From contig CM064657.1 of NCBI GenBank assembly GCA_032717465.1, forward strand, positions 20,495,970 to 20,559,969: DNA of 64,000 nucleotides. Direction: 5' to 3'. Under the pieces are notes generated by a model. The model searched no databases and was not told the origin of the DNA. It saw nothing but the letters and a program-made list of their open reading frames with translations. This document shows positions 13,486 to 29,924 of the stretch, piece after piece; within the stretch, counting starts at the first letter, position 1; each line of letters opens with the position of its first letter. This DNA is from Coenobita brevimanus. Lineage: Eukaryota; Arthropoda; Malacostraca; Decapoda; Coenobitidae. Made by a program: the position numbers and the translations under genes.

Positions 13486-14117
13486 AGGAGCCAGTAAGAG
13501 GAGGAAAGTTAATGAGACGAAAAGCCTTTGACTCCACCTACAGTAGTGGAGAGGAGCTGTATTTGGGGAGCCTCCCTACACATGAGAGTTGTACTCTACA
13601 CAGGGAGGAATGAAATACTTGTGTAAAATCAACAACTGGTAAAGAAGGTACAGAGTCGTCTAGTGTTACACTAGTGCTACACATTACCATTCAAGATGGA
13701 GACATGACGATTTTAGGCCAAGTTAGAGTGAAAACGGTGTGGTGTGGGAGTCACAAGAGGAAAGATGAAAAATTTTATGCCAGGTTGTAGTTCAAAGTGT
13801 ATAGTGCGGGTGTAGGAAGAGGGTGTTTAAGGCTCCAAACCCATTTATTTACTACAGTATCCAACAATTAACCACAGTCATAACATAGCACCACTAACAA
13901 CGACAACACAAAACCATCAACTCCATCTTTCTACAGCAGTCGACAGTACACCGTCACTGCACATCCACAACAACCACAGCAATCAAACTCACCACCAGTA
14001 ACCAACCACACAGTTTCAACCTACCACAACCATTGCCAAGCTCCACCAACAGCCACAGCACAAAACCATCACCTCGACCATTACTCTCTGCAACAGTCAC
14101 ATCGACAGACATGGCCA

Positions 14118-14155
<38 letters not shown>

Positions 14156-14401
14156 TCAATCACCACAACCAAAACAATCACAAACAACAGTCACTACCAC
14201 AGTCACCGCATGACACCAAACAACCTAATTTAACTATTAACCTGCTCAACCACCCCAACCAATACTATACATCATCTGGGTGCAGGGAAAGGGGTGTTCA
14301 GGGGGTCGAAACTCATTACTCTTGATCCTCCTCCACGCTCTTAAGTCACACTGCAGAACTGAATGCCACCTTGGATTATACGTTTGTTTTGGAGTCAATG
14401 C

Positions 14402-16858
14402 ATCAGAAATTACTATCCTGGGTGATTTTAATGACCATAATGCTGAATGGCTCACTTATTCAGCCAGAACTGATGACACTGGTCTTGAATTTGAGCTATT
14501 TGCAGAGTCATTTATTCTCACCCAGTTAGTATATCCATCTATCCGTGTACAAACAAGCCTGATTAAAATCCCCACCTTTTGGACTTGTTTCTAACAACCA
14601 ATTCAGATAATTATATTGTCGAAGTGAAGTCCTCCCTCGGATCCTCGGATCATTGCCTGATACAAGCCACCAGTTCAACACCTACCACACCCTCCTACTC
14701 TGAACCTGTCAGAGTGACTAAATGGCACTACGACAGGGCAGACTGGGCGGGTCTCCAAAATCTTTTCACGGATGTTTCTTGAACCTTCTTTTTCTCCCAA
14801 GATGCAAATTTCACATTGGGACACATACAGGATTTCATTAAAGTCGGCATGGAAACATTCATTCCCTATCATAGTTACAGAAAAAGATATAGTTCACCTA
14901 AATGATTCACCACAATTGTGCTAGAGTAACAGAACATAAAACAATAACATATAACACTTATACAAGGACCAAAACTAAAGAAGCCTTTAACTATTACAGA
15001 AATATCAGAAACTATGCCAAAACAATCGTCAATCTTTCTCAATCAAACTTTCTTCATAGACATACAAACAAATTACTAAACAACCCAAATGATAAAATAT
15101 TTTGGTCTACCCTTAAGTCATTCAAATCTAACTTCACTACCACCTCTTCCATTCCACCGTTACAGTCCCCCAATGGAAATCTAGTAAGTGACCCACGTGG
15201 AAAACCCAACTTTCTTGTTGATATTTTTTCAACAAACTCAACCCTAAATACAAAAAATCACAATATTCTTGTACCTGATTCTGATTCCCTTAATATACCC
15301 CCTTTCAAGATTCACACAAAATACGTACAAGCTGTATTACAGAATCTCTCAGTAGACAAAGCTACTGGTCCAGATGAAATTCCTTCAATAGTACTTAAAA
15401 ATTGCTCCCCAATGTTGGCTCCTGTATTGGCAAAATTTTTCATCCTATGCATCAGTACCTCAAGTTTTCCAGCCTCTTGGAAAGAAGCAAATATTCATCC
15501 GGTTCCAAGGGGGCCACTTCTGATCCATCAAACTATAGACCAATCACTATAACTTCCGTTCTCGGCAACATTTTTAAGACACTAATAAACAAACACATAG
15601 TCAAGCACCTAGAAAACAATAAATTAATAAATGATCGGTAGAATAGATTTAGACAAGAACGTTCAACTGTAGACATTGTTTGCCTTCTTGCCCATCAGAT
15701 TAACAAAACAATAGACCAACATGGTGAAACACACACAATAGCAATTGATATTTCAAAAGCATTTGAAAAGAGTATGGCAATGGGCCATATTGTCTATGAT
15801 GTCACACTATGGCCTTGCATCACTGGTTCCTCTAATTTCTTCTTACCTTCATAATAGAAAAAACTGGTCATGGTAGATGGAACATATTCCCAATTTCATT
15901 CCATAAATGCTGGCGTACCTCAGGGATCCGTTTTGTCCCCAACCGTCTTCCTCATTCATATAAATGACCTCCTGTCTGTCACTCACGACCCAATACACTC
16001 TTATGCTGATGACCAGACACTTCATAGTTTTTTTCACATTTAGTACCTCCTCTACACAGTCTGATTTTATAAATTCCCAGTTAAACAAAGCAGTTTTTCT
16101 TAACCAGGATCTTTCTAAAAGCAGTCAGTGGGGAAAAACACATTTGGTCTCATTTAATGCTCAGAAAACTAAATACATTTAATTTCCCCAACAGAAAGAA
16201 TCACTCAGACTACCAAAATTGTATATAATGTCAATATTCCTTTATCAACTACAATAGATATCCTACAGTAGGTGTCACACTAAACACCATCCTAAAGCTG
16301 GACAACTTATGTTAAACCCTTGCTAAGAATGCTTTTAAAAATTGGGACTTCTGTACAGAGTTCATGAATTCTTCACTGACGAGCAGTTGGCCACAATATA
16401 AAAAAGTCATGTGCGTTCTCAGATCGGATACTGTTCGCCACTGTGGAGTGGATGTGGAGCGGATGCACTGAGGCACTTGGACAAAATTCAAAATAATGCC
16501 ATTAAATCAATCAATAACCCTCCCATTACGCAGGACCTTTCTCCATTATCAGTACAGTAGAGATGTTGCATCTTTAGCATTATTTTACCCATATTTTTAC
16601 CGTAAGTGCTCTGACGAACTTGCTTCAATTGTTCCTCTGCTTCACATTTTCTCCCGAAATACTCGGGCAGCTGGGAGCGCCCATGAACTCACACTCTCTC
16701 CTCCGCAATGCAGAACCTCTGCTTATCAAAATTCATTTATCCCCACAACTACTACTCTCTGGAATTCACTTCCTTGGAGTTGCTTCCCATAAACATTTCA
16801 TCTACTTTAATTAAATCCAGTTGTTATAAATATTTTATGAATGGAGGATGCCTTTAAA
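14402..16858 (+). pseudogene. 5'-truncated Jockey/CR1-superfamily LINE, unit 3
   Basis: Same element. A 216-codon open piece (14902-15552) covers the linker after the endonuclease and RT motif 0/1, including VDKATGPDEIPS and FPASWKEANIHPV. AAAGAAG replaces the stop-bearing AAATAAG of units 1 and 2. A frameshift follows, then the shared TAG at 15639-15641. Beyond it the frame containing QGSVLSP and YADD carries additional stops. Confidence 0.85.
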
Positions 16859-16878
16859 GCTCAAAGCTATCATGAGAG

Positions 16879-17185
16879 AGGCGGTGGCTAAATGGGCAGA
16901 GACGGGACCTGCAGTTCTAATGGACCCAGGATCGAATCCCGAATGGGACAGGGAACAGTTGAAGGATTTAAAAAAAAAAAAAAAAAAAAATCCTGATCGA
17001 CCATAAGACCCGCCGACGTGTCGTAAAAACATCCCCGCTAATACCAGTATACCAGTCCTGTATGAGACAGCCCTAGCATGTATTCAGTTTGGACGGTGGG
17101 TGTTAGCGCCGAAGTGGTGACATGTGGAGGTGTGTAGAAGGACTACTGGGCCTTGAGATACGCCTTAAAGCCTTTGCCTAGAGTC

Positions 17186-17241
<56 letters not shown>
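16879..17241 (+). mobile_element. tRNA-derived SINE with (CA)n tail, unit 3
   Basis: Same SINE. Head variant GGCTAAATGGGCAGAGACGG is shared only with unit 4. Internal poly-A near 16971-16990, tail (CA)n 17189-17241. Confidence 0.7.
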
Positions 17242-17242
<1 letters not shown>

Positions 17243-17497
17243 TTAGTTACATTAAAACAGCTGCAACCACAATCAACAACTACTATCATCAACACACGAC
17301 ACAAAACAACAGCCACATCAACCAAAGGGCTACAACTTTCAGTTAAAATAAAGGGTGTCCATCAACCACAACCACACGATATCAACTAGTATCTCAACGG
17401 CACAACCACAATCACTGTCTACCATTTTAATCACAAAGACTACAATCAATACTGTCATCACCAACTACAAAGCAAACAATCACGAAAACAAGAGAAT

Positions 17498-17549
<52 letters not shown>

Positions 17550-17890
17550 TCCACAAGCCACTACTACACAAAACCAACGAAAATCACAAAACTCACCCAC
17601 CCTACAAAACCACCACCACTTACCACACAACCACAGTCGACAAAAGTAACAACAGTACAAGCTCCTCCGACAAACCTAGAAGCACAATCATATCCATCAA
17701 CAAAAGCATCGAGTAGCAATTACATCAACACCATTATCAGCCAGAATGCGCAACCTGTAGCAGCCACAGGAGCATAATCATTAATCACGAAGGAACATCA
17801 CCATCAACCATAAACAAAGCCACCTTCTCCATGACCTCCGTGAATCTCAGTGGACGACAGAACCACAAGCCTACTATCACCTCTCGTCGT

Positions 17891-19095
<1,205 letters not shown>

Positions 19096-19664
19096 AACTT
19101 TTAACCTAAACCACTACCAATCAAGCCAAGCATCGGTTCATTACATCAGCTATACTCTTTTCATTCTAAGCTGATCTAAATTTTCGCCTTTTTTCCCTTA
19201 TTTCACATAGTTCAGCGGCAGGAATTACGCTAACTCTGCATCCTTTCCACTGCACTTTTTTTTTTAATTCAGTGAAGATGGAACCAAAAGCAGGGAGCCT
19301 GGAACGTTGTTCTTTCCATGAAAAAACAAATGGAAAATAACAGAAAGTCAAATTCAAGATCCGTTCATATTGAAATGCCTGGACGCACTGTGTTTGAAAG
19401 TCCGGAGATAATAGGCAATTTGAAATACAGACAGAGGGAGAGAGCTCTCGAGTTGACCTGTTGCATACATGAAGGACTGGGAGTAACGGTTAACTCCTGC
19501 GTTAGAATAAGACAGAAAAAGGATGAGAGTTTGTTGCTAGGCGGATACTATGCACCTGCCGTAGTGGTGGAGGGATGCAAGCAGACAGTTCAGAGGAGCA
19601 GTGACCATTGAAATAGCGATAGAAAAGAGACGATGATGCAATAGTGATGCGAAGTGACTCAGGC

Positions 19665-19859
19665 TTAACACCTTTGCTCTTGCTCCCAGAGTTTCTGTGC
19701 GAGGGATTTTGTTGGAAGGGTGCTAGGTGTACTGCCTACCGCCTGTCGGCTCATTGTCGCGAAGCTCATAGGTCTCTACAACGGGGTTCCCTTCTTTATT
19801 AAATTTTGAAAATGACCAGTTCGGTCCGATACTGGGGACACGGGGTGCAAAGGGGTTAA
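19665..19859. mobile_element. piggyBac-type MITE in unit 4
   Basis: TTAA at 19665-19668 and 19856-19859. The span is 195 bp because TTGCTC is duplicated just inside the left terminus; otherwise as in the other units. Confidence 0.65.
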
Positions 19860-20491
19860 AGGAGCCAGTAAGAGGAGGAAAGTTAATGAGACGAAAAGCC
19901 TTTGACTCCACCTACAGTAGTGGAGAGGAGCTGTATTTGGGGAGCCTCCCTACACATGAGAGTTGTACTCTACACAGGGAGGAATGAAACACTTGTGTAA
20001 AATCAACAACTGGTAAAGAAGGCACAGAGTCGTCTAGTGTTACACTAGTGCTACACATTACCATTCAAGATGGAGACATGACGATTTTAGGCCAAGTTAG
20101 AGTGAAAACGGTGTGGTGTGGGAGTCACAAGAGGAAAGATGAAAAATTTTATGCCAGGTTGTTGTTCAAAGTGTATAGTGTGGGTGTAGGAAGAGGGTGT
20201 TTAAGGCTCCAAACCCATTTATTTACTACAGTATCCAACAATTAACCACAGTCATAACATAGCACCACTAACAACGACAACACAAAACCATCAACTCCAT
20301 CTCTCTACAGCAGTCGACAGTACACCGTCACTGCACATCCACAACAACCACAGCAATCAAACTCACCACCAGTAACCAACCACACAGTTTCAACCTACCA
20401 CAACCATCACCAAGCTCCACCAACAGCCGCAGCACAAAACCATCACCTCGACCATTACTCTCTGCAACAGTCACATCGACAGACATGGCCA

Positions 20492-20561
<70 letters not shown>

Positions 20562-20807
20562 TCAATCACCACAACCAAAACAATCACAAACAACAGTCAC
20601 TACCAAAGTCACCGCATGACACCAAACAACCTAATTTAACTATTAACCTGCTCAACCACCCCAACCAATACTATACATCATCTGGGTGCAGGGAAAGGGG
20701 TGTTCAGGGGGTCGAAACTCATTACTCTTGATCCTCCTCCACGCTCTTAAGTCACACTGCAAAACTGAATGCCACCTTGGATTATACGTTTGTTTTGGAG
20801 TCACTGC

Positions 20808-23260
20808 ATCAGAAATTACTATCCTGGGTGATTTTAATGACCATAATGCTGAATGGCTCACTTATTCAGCCAGAACTGATGACACTGGTCTTGAATTTGA
20901 GCTATTTGCAGTCATTTATTCTCACCCAGTTAGTATATCCATCTACCCGTGTACAAACAAGCCTGATTAAAATCCCCACCTTTTGGACTTGTTTCTAACA
21001 ACCAATTCAGATAATTATATTGTCGAAGTGAAGTCCTCCTTCGGATCCTCGGATCATTGCCTGATACAAGCCACCAGTTCAACACCTACCACACCCTCCT
21101 ACTCTGAACCTGTCAGAGTGACTAAATGGCACTACGACAGGGCAGAGTGGGCGGGTCTCCAAAATCTTTTCACGGATGTTTCTTGACCCTTCTTTTTCTC
21201 CCAAGATGCAAATTTCACATTGGGACACATACAGGATTTCATTAAAGTCGGCATGGAAACATTCATTCCCTATCATAGTTACAGAAAAAGATGTAGTTCA
21301 CCTAAATGATTCACCATAATTGTGCTAGAGTAAGAGAACATAAAACAATAACATATAACACTTACAAGGACCAAAACTAAAGAAGCCTTTAACTATTACA
21401 GAAATATCAGAAACCATGCCAAAACAATCGTCAATCTTTCTCAATCAAACTTTCTTCATAGACATACAAACAAATTACTAAACAACCCAAATGATAAAAT
21501 ATTTTGGTCTACCCTTAAGTCATTCAAATCTAACTTCACTACCACCTCTTCCATTCCACCGTTACAGCCCCCCAATGGAAATCTAGTAAGTGACCCACAT
21601 GGAAAACCCAACTTTCTTGTTGATATTTTTTCAACAAACTCAACCCTAAATACAAAAAATCACAATATTCTTGTACCTGATTCTGATTCCCCTAATATAC
21701 CCCCTTTCAAGATTCACACAAAATACGTACAAGCTGTATTACAGAATCTCTCAGTAGACAAAGCTACTGGTCCAGATGAAATTCCTTCAATAGTACTTAA
21801 AGATTGCTCCCCAGTGTTGGCTCCTGTATTGGCAAAATTTTTCATCCTATGCATCAGTACCTCAAGTTTTCCAGCCTCTTTGAAAGAAGCAAATATTCAT
21901 CCGGTTCCAAGGGGGCCACTTCTGATCCATCAAACTATAGACCAATCACTATAACTTCCGTTCTCGGCAACATTTTTAAGACACTAATAAACAAACACAT
22001 AGTCAAGCACCTAGAAAACAATAAATTAATAAATGATCGGTAGAATAGATTTAGACAAGAACGTTCAACTGTAGACATTGTTTGCCTTCTTGCCCATCAG
22101 ATTAACAAAACAATAGACCAACATGGTGAAACACACACAATAGCAATTGATATTTCAAAAGCATTTGAAAAGAGTATGGCAATGGGCCATATTGTCTATG
22201 ATGTCACACTATGGCCTTGCATCACTGGTTCCTCTAATTTCTTCTTACCTTCATAATAGAAAAAACTGGTCATGGTAGATGGAACATATTCCCAATTTCA
22301 TTCCATAAATGCTGGCGTACCTCAGGGATCCGTTTTGTCCCCAACCGTCTTCCTCATTCATATAAATGACCTCCTGTCTGTCACTCACGACCCAATACAC
22401 TCTTATGCTGATGACCAGACACTTCATAGTTTTTTTCACATTTAGTACCTCCTCTACACAGTCTGATTTTATAAATTCCCAGTTAAACAAAGCAGTTTTT
22501 CTTAACCAGGATCTTTCTAAAAGCAGTCAGTGGGGAAAAACACATTTGGTCTCATTTAATGCTCAGAAAACTAAATACATTTAATTTCCCCAACAGAAAG
22601 AATCACTCAGACTACCAAAATTGTATATAATGTCAATATTCCTTTATCAACTACAATAGATATCCTACAGTAGGTGTCACACTAAACACCATCCTAAAGC
22701 TGGACAACTTATGTTAAACCCTTGCTAAGAATGCTTTTAAAAATTGGGATTTCTGTACAGAGTTCATGAATTCTTCACTGACGAGCAGTTGGCCACAATA
22801 TAAAAAAGTCATGTGCGTTCTCAGATCGGATACTGTTCGCCACTGTGGAGTGGATGTGGAGCGGTTGCACTAAGGCACTTGGACAAAATTCAAAATAATG
22901 CCATTAAATCAATCAATAACCCTCCCATTACGCAGGACTTTTCTCCATTATCAGTACAGTAGAGATGTTGCATCTTTAGCATTATTTTACCCATATTTTT
23001 ACCGTAACTGCTCTGACGAACTTGCTTCAATTGTTCCTCTGCTTCACATTTTCTCCCGAAATACTCGGGCAGCTGGGAGCGCCCATGAACTCACACTCTC
23101 TCCTCCGCAATGCAGAACCTCTGGTTATCAAAATTCATTTATCCCCACAACTACTACTCTCTGGAATTCACTTCCTTGGAGTTGCTTCCGACAAACATTT
23201 CATCTACTTTAATTAAATCCAGTTGTTATAAATATTTTATGAATGGAGGATGCCTTTAAA
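20808..23260 (+). pseudogene. 5'-truncated Jockey/CR1-superfamily LINE, unit 4
   Basis: Same element, closest to the unit-3 copy, with additional private indels near 20911 and 21364 that break the endonuclease remnant and the early RT frame. The shared TAG is at 22041-22043. It has no open piece longer than about 100 codons. Confidence 0.85.
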
Positions 23261-23280
23261 GCTCAAAGCTATCATGAGAG

Positions 23281-23589
23281 AGGCGGTGGCTAAATGGGCA
23301 GAGACGGGACCTGCAGTTCTAATGGACCCAGGATCGAATCCCGAATGGGACAGGGAACAGTTGAAGGATTTAAAAAAAAAAAAAAAAAAAAAAATCCTGA
23401 TCGACCATAAGACCCGCCGTCGTGTCGTAAAAACATCCCCGCTAATACCAGTATACCAGTCCTGTATGAGACAGCCCTAGCATGTATTCAGTTTGGACGG
23501 TGGGTGTTAGCGCCGAAGTGGTGACATGTGGAGGTGTGTAGAAGGACTACTGGGCCTTGAGATACGCCTTAAAGCCTTTGCCTAGAGTC

Positions 23590-23642
<53 letters not shown>
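23281..23642 (+). mobile_element. tRNA-derived SINE with (CA)n tail, unit 4
   Basis: Same SINE with the unit-3 type head. Internal poly-A near 23372-23394 and a tail (CA)n at 23593-23642. Confidence 0.7.
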
Positions 23643-23644
<2 letters not shown>

Positions 23645-23899
23645 TTAGTTACATTAAAACAGCTGCAACCACAATCAACAACTACTATCATCAACACACG
23701 ACACAAAACAACAGCCACATCAACCAAAAGGCTACAACTTTCAGTTAAAATAAAGGGTGTCCATCAACCACAACCACACGATATCAACTAGTATCTCAAC
23801 GGCACAACCACAATCACTGTCTACCATTTTAATCACAAAGACTACAATCAATACTGTCATCACCAACTACAAAGCAAACAATCACGAAAACAGGAGAAT

Positions 23900-23953
<54 letters not shown>

Positions 23954-24317
23954 TCCACAAGCCACTACTACACAAAACCAACGAAAATCACAAAATTCAC
24001 CCACCCTACAAAACCACCACCACTTACCACACAACCACAGTCGACAAAAGTAACAACAGTACAAGCTCCTCCGACAAACCTAGAAGCACAATCATATCCA
24101 TCAACAAAAGCATCGAGTAGCAATCACATCAACACCATTATCAGCCAGAATGCGCAACCTGTAGCAGCCACAGCAGCATAATCATTAATCACGAAGGAAC
24201 ATCACCATCAACCATAAACAAAGCCACCTTCTCCATCACCTCCGTGAATCTCAGTGGACAACAGAACCACAAGCCTACTATCACCTCTCGTCGTCTGAGA
24301 GAGAGAGAGAGAGAGAA

Positions 24318-25390
24318 ACCTCATCAGCCACACATATCAAGCCACACAACCACCATCAACCACACAAATCAAACACATAACCACCATCAACCACAAACCA
24401 AAAAAAACACAACCACCATCAACTACACAGACCAAAAAATATAACCACAAGGAAACATTACCAACACTACGCTTCTATACCCTACACTGTCCAAGCCGAA
24501 TAAAATCCTCTGGCGTTAGCGGGACGAAAGCAGGTTGCCATGCGTTTGATGGTTAAGCATAATCACAAAACAACCACACATCCACACAACAATAGTATTT
24601 CAATCGCAAGATCACCAAATCAACCCCAGTCTCACATTAACATCCGCAACCACTTACCACGGTAAGAGTCACCATCAGCCACATAAACAAACCATACAAC
24701 CATCATCAACTACACAGACTAAAACTCACAACCATCATCAACCACGCAAACTAAAACTTTAATCCATGATCAACCTCACAAACTAAATCTCACAACTATC
24801 ATCAACCACCCAAACTAAAGCTCAAAACTATCATCAACCACAGAAACCAGGCCGTACAACCACCATCAACCACACAGACCAAAAAACACGACCATCATCA
24901 ACCACACAGACCTAAACACACAACCACCATAACCACACAAACCAAGCCACACAACCATCATCAACCACACAAATCAAGCCACACAACCACCATCAACCAC
25001 ACAAACCAAAAAACACAACCATCATCAACTACACATACGAAAAAACACTGCCACCAATACCATTCAAAGCAAGCCACACAACTACCATCAACCATACTAA
25101 CCAAGCCACACAACCACCATCAACCACACAAATCAATCACAAAACCACCATCAACCACAAACCAAAAAAACAACCACCATCAACCACACAAACCAAAAAA
25201 CACAACCACCATCAACCACACAAACCAAAAAAACACAACCAATATCAACCACACAAACCAAAAAAACACAGCCACCATTAACCACACAACCAAATACACC
25301 CAACGACCACCAACTGCACAAACCAAATCACACAACCACTACAATCAACCAAATCCACAACCATGAACCACAATCCATATAACCCAATCT
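24318..25390. repeat. G-poor A/C minisatellite, units 4/5
   Basis: Same minisatellite. It lacks one monomer near 24790 and has the extra monomer near 25180 that is also seen in unit 3. Confidence 0.85.
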
Positions 25391-25967
25391 AACTTTTAAC
25401 CTAAACCACTACCAATCAAGCCAAGCATTGGTTCATTACATCAGCTATACTCTTTTCATTCTAAGCTGATCTAAATTTTCGCCTTTTTTTCCTTATTTCA
25501 CATAGTTCAGCGGCAGAAAAAAAGGAATTACGCTAACTCTGCATCCTTTCCACTGCACTTTTTTTTTTTATTCAGTGAAGATGGAACCAAAAGCCGGGAG
25601 CCTGCAACGTTGTTCTTTCCATGAAAAAACAAATGGAAAATAACAGAAAGTCAAATTCAAGATCCGTTCATGTTGAAATGCCTGGACGCACTGTGTTTGA
25701 AAGTCCGGAGATAATAGGCAATTTGAAATACAGACAGAGGGAGAGAGCTCTCGAGTTGACCTGTTGCATACATGAAGGACTGGGAGTAACGGTTAACTCC
25801 TGCGTTAGAATAAGACAGAAAAAGGATGAGAGTTTGTTGCTAGACGGATACTACGCACCCGCCGTAGTGGTGGAGGGATGCAAGCAGACAGTTCAGAGGA
25901 GCAGTGACCATTGAAATAGCGATAGAAAAGAGACGATGATGCAACAGTGATGCGAAGTGACTCAGGC

Positions 25968-26156
25968 TTAACACCTTTGCTCCCAGAGTTCCTGTGCGAG
26001 GGATTTTGTTGGAAGGATGCTAGGTGTACTGCCTTCCGCCTGTCGGCTCATTGTCGCGAAGCTCATAGGTCTCTACAACGGGGTTCCCTTCTTTATTAAA
26101 TTTTGAAAATGACCAGTTCGGTCCGATACTGGTGACACGGGGTGCAAAGGGGTTAA
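25968..26156. mobile_element. piggyBac-type MITE in unit 5
   Basis: TTAA at 25968-25971 and 26153-26156, 189-bp span. It shares the GGTGACACGG variant near its right end with unit 1 (GGTGACACGG against GGGGACACGG elsewhere). Confidence 0.65.
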
Positions 26157-26788
26157 AGGAGCCAGTAAGAGGAGGAAAGTTAATGAGACGAAAAGCCTTT
26201 GACTCCACCTACAGTAGTGGAGAGGAGCTGTATTTGGGGAGCCTCCCTACACATGAGAGTTGTACTCTACACAGGGAGGAATGAAACACTTGTGTAAAAT
26301 CAACAACTGGTAAAGAAGGCACAGAGTCGTCTAGTGTTACACTAGTGCTACACATTACCATTCAAGATGGAGACATGACGATTTTAGGCCAAGTTAGACT
26401 GAAAACGGTGTGGTGTGGGAGTCACAAGAGGAAAGATGAAAAATTTTATGCCAGGTTGTAGTTCAAAGTGTATAGTGCGGGTGTAGGAAGAGGGTGTTTA
26501 AGGCTCCAAACCCATTTATTTACTACAGTATCCAACAATTAACCACAGTCATAACATAGCACCACTAACAACGACAACAGAAAACCATCAACTCCATCTC
26601 TCTACGGCAGTCGACAGTACACCGTCACTGCACATCCACAACAACCACAGCAATCAAACTCACCACCAGTAACCAACCACACAGTTTCAACCTACCACAA
26701 CCATCACCAAGCTCCACCAAGAGCCACAGTACAAAACCATCACCTCGACCATTACTCTCTGCAACAGTCACATCGACAGACATGGCCA

Positions 26789-26826
<38 letters not shown>

Positions 26827-27072
26827 TCAATCACCACAACCAAAACAATCACAAACAACAGTCACTACCACAGTCACCGCATGACACCAAACAACCTAAT
26901 TTAACTATTAACCTGCTCAACCACCCCAACCAATACTATACATCATCTGGGTGCAGGGAAAGGGGTGTTCAGGGGGTCGAAACTCATTACTCTTGATCCT
27001 CCTCCACGCTCTTAAGTCACACTGCAGAACTGAATGCCACCTTGGATTATACGTTTGTTTTGGAGTCACTGC

Positions 27073-29530
27073 ATCAGAAATTACTATCCTGGGTGATTTT
27101 AATGACCATAATGCTGAATGGCTCACTTATTCAGCCAGAACTGATGACACTGGTCTTGAATTTGAGCTATTTGCAGAGTCATTTATTCTCACCCTGTTAG
27201 TATATCCATCTACCCGTGTACAAACAAGCCTGATTAAAATCCCCACCTTTTGGACTTGTTTCTAACAACCAATTCAGATAATTATATTGTCGAAGTGAAG
27301 TCCTCCCTCGGATCCTCGGATCATTGCCTGATACAAGCCACCAGTTCAACACCTACCACACCCTCCTACTCTGAACCTGTCAGAGTGACTAAATGGCACT
27401 ACGACAGGGCAGACTGGGCGGGTCTCCAAAATCTTTTCACGGATGTTTCTTGAACCTTCTTTTTCTCCCAAGATGCAAATTTCACATTGGGACACATACA
27501 GGATTTCATTAAAGTCGGCATGGAAACATTCATTCCCTATCATAGTTACAGAAAAAGATGTAGTTCACCTAAATGATTCACCACAATTGTGCTAGAGTAA
27601 CAGAACATAAAACAATAACATATAACACTTATACAAGGACCAAAACTAAAGAAGCCTTTAACTATTACAGAAATATCAGAAACCATGCCAAAACAATCGT
27701 CAATCTTTCTCAATCAAACTTTCTTCATAGACATACAAACAAATTACTAAACAACCCAAATGATAAAATATTTTGGTCTACCCTTAAGTCATTCAAATCT
27801 AACTTCACTACCACCTCTTCCATTCCACCGTTACAGTCCCCCAATGGAAATCTAGTAAGTGACCCACGTGGAAAACCCAACTTTCTTGTTGATATTTTTT
27901 CAACAAACTCAACCCTAAATACAGAAAATCACAATATTCTTGTACCTGATTCTGATTCTCCTAATATACCCCCTTTCAAGATTCACACAAAATACGTACA
28001 AGCTGTATTACAGAATCTCTCAGTAGACAAAGCTACTGGTCCAGATGAAATTCCTTCAATAGTACTTAAAAATTGCTCCCCAATGTTGGCTCCTGTATTG
28101 GCAAAATTTTTCATCCTATGCATCGGTACCTCAAGTTTTCCAGCCTCTTGGAAAGAATCAAATATTCATCCGGTTCCAAGGGGGCCACTTCTGATCCATC
28201 AAACTATAGACCAATCAATATAACTTCCGTTCTCGGCAACATTTTTAATACACTAATAAACAAACACATAGTCAAGCACCTAGAAAACAATAAATTAATC
28301 AATGATCGGTAGAATAGATTTAGACAAGAACGTTCAACTGTAGACATTGTTTGCCTTCTTGCCCTTCAGATTAACAAAACAATAGACCAACATGGTGAAA
28401 CACACACAATAACAATTGATATTTCAGAAGCTTTTGAAAAGAGTATGGCAATGGGCCATATTGTCTATGATGTCACACTATGGCCTTGCATCACTGGTTC
28501 CTCTAATTTCTTCTTACCATCATAATAGAAAAAACTGGTAATGGTAGATGGAACATATTCCCAATTTCATTCCATAAATGCTGGCGTACCTAAGGGATCC
28601 GTTTTGTCCCCAACCGTCTTCCTCATTCATATAAATGACCTCCTGTCTGTCACTCACGACCAAATACACTCTTATGCTGATGACCAGACACTTCATAGTT
28701 TTTTCACATTTAGTACCTCCTTTACACAGTCTGATTTTATAAATTCCCATTTAATAAAGCAGTTTTTCTTAACCAGGACCTTTCTAAAAGCAGTCAGTGG
28801 GGAAAAACACATTTGGTCTCATTTAATGCTCAGAAAACTAAATACATTTATTTTCCCCAACAGAAAGAATCGCTCAAACTACCACATAATTGTATATGAT
28901 GTCAATATTCCTTTATCAACTACAATTGGTATCCTACAGTAGGTGTCACACTAAACACCATCCTAAAGCTGGACAGATTGTGTTAAACCCTTGCTAAGAA
29001 TGCTTTTAAAAATTGGGATTTCTGTACAGAGTTCATGAATTCTTCACTGACGAGCAGTTGGCCACAATATAAAAAAGTCATGTGCGTTCTCAGATCGGAT
29101 ACTGTTCGCCACTGTGGAGTGGATGTGGAGCGGTTGCACTGAGGCACTTGGACAAAATTCAAAATAAAGCCATTAAATCAATCAATAACCCTCCCATTAC
29201 GCAGGACCTTTCTCCATTATCAGTACAGTAAAGATGTTGCATCTTTAGCATTATTTTACCCATATTTTTACCGTAAGTGCTCTGACGAACTTGCTTCAAT
29301 TGTTCCTCCGCTTCACATTTTCTCCCGAAATACTCGGGCAGCTGGGAGCGCCCATGAACTCACACTCTCTCCTCTGCAATGAAGAACCCCTGGTTATCAA
29401 AATTCATTTATCCCCACAACTACTACTCTCTAGAATTCACTTCCTTGGAGTTGCTTCCCACAAACATTTCATCTACTTTTATTTAAATCCAATTGTTAAA
29501 AATATTTTATGAATGGAGGATGCCTTTAAA
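27073..29530 (+). pseudogene. 5'-truncated Jockey/CR1-superfamily LINE, unit 5
   Basis: Same element. The 216-codon early RT piece (27573-28223) is open as in unit 3. GVPQGSVLSP has become GVPKGSVLSP, altering the conserved PQG motif. The shared TAG is at 28310-28312. A change near 29167 removes the ATG that opens the C-terminal piece in other units. Confidence 0.85.
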
Positions 29531-29550
29531 ACACAAAGCCATCATGAGAG

Positions 29551-29861
29551 AGGCGGTGGCTGAATGGGTAGAAGAGGGTACCTGCAGTTCTAATGGACTC
29601 AGGATCGAATCCCGAATGGGGCAGGGAACAGTTGAAGGATTTTAAATTTAAAAAAAAAATAAACTTTTCTGATCGACCATAAGACCCGCTGACGTGTCGT
29701 AAAAACATCCCCGCTAATACCAGTATACCAGTCCTGTATGAGACAGCCCAAGCATGTATTCAGTTTGGACGGTGGGTGTTAGCGCCGAAGTGGTGACATG
29801 TGGAGGTGTGTAGAAGGACTACTGGGCCTTGGGATACGCCCTGAAGCCTTTGCCTAGAGTC

Positions 29862-29922
<61 letters not shown>
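29551..29922 (+). mobile_element. tRNA-derived SINE with (CA)n tail, unit 5
   Basis: Same SINE with the unit-1/2 type head. It has the longest tail in the array, (CA)n at 29865-29922, and a short mixed A/T run in the middle. Confidence 0.7.
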
Positions 29923-29924
<2 letters not shown>
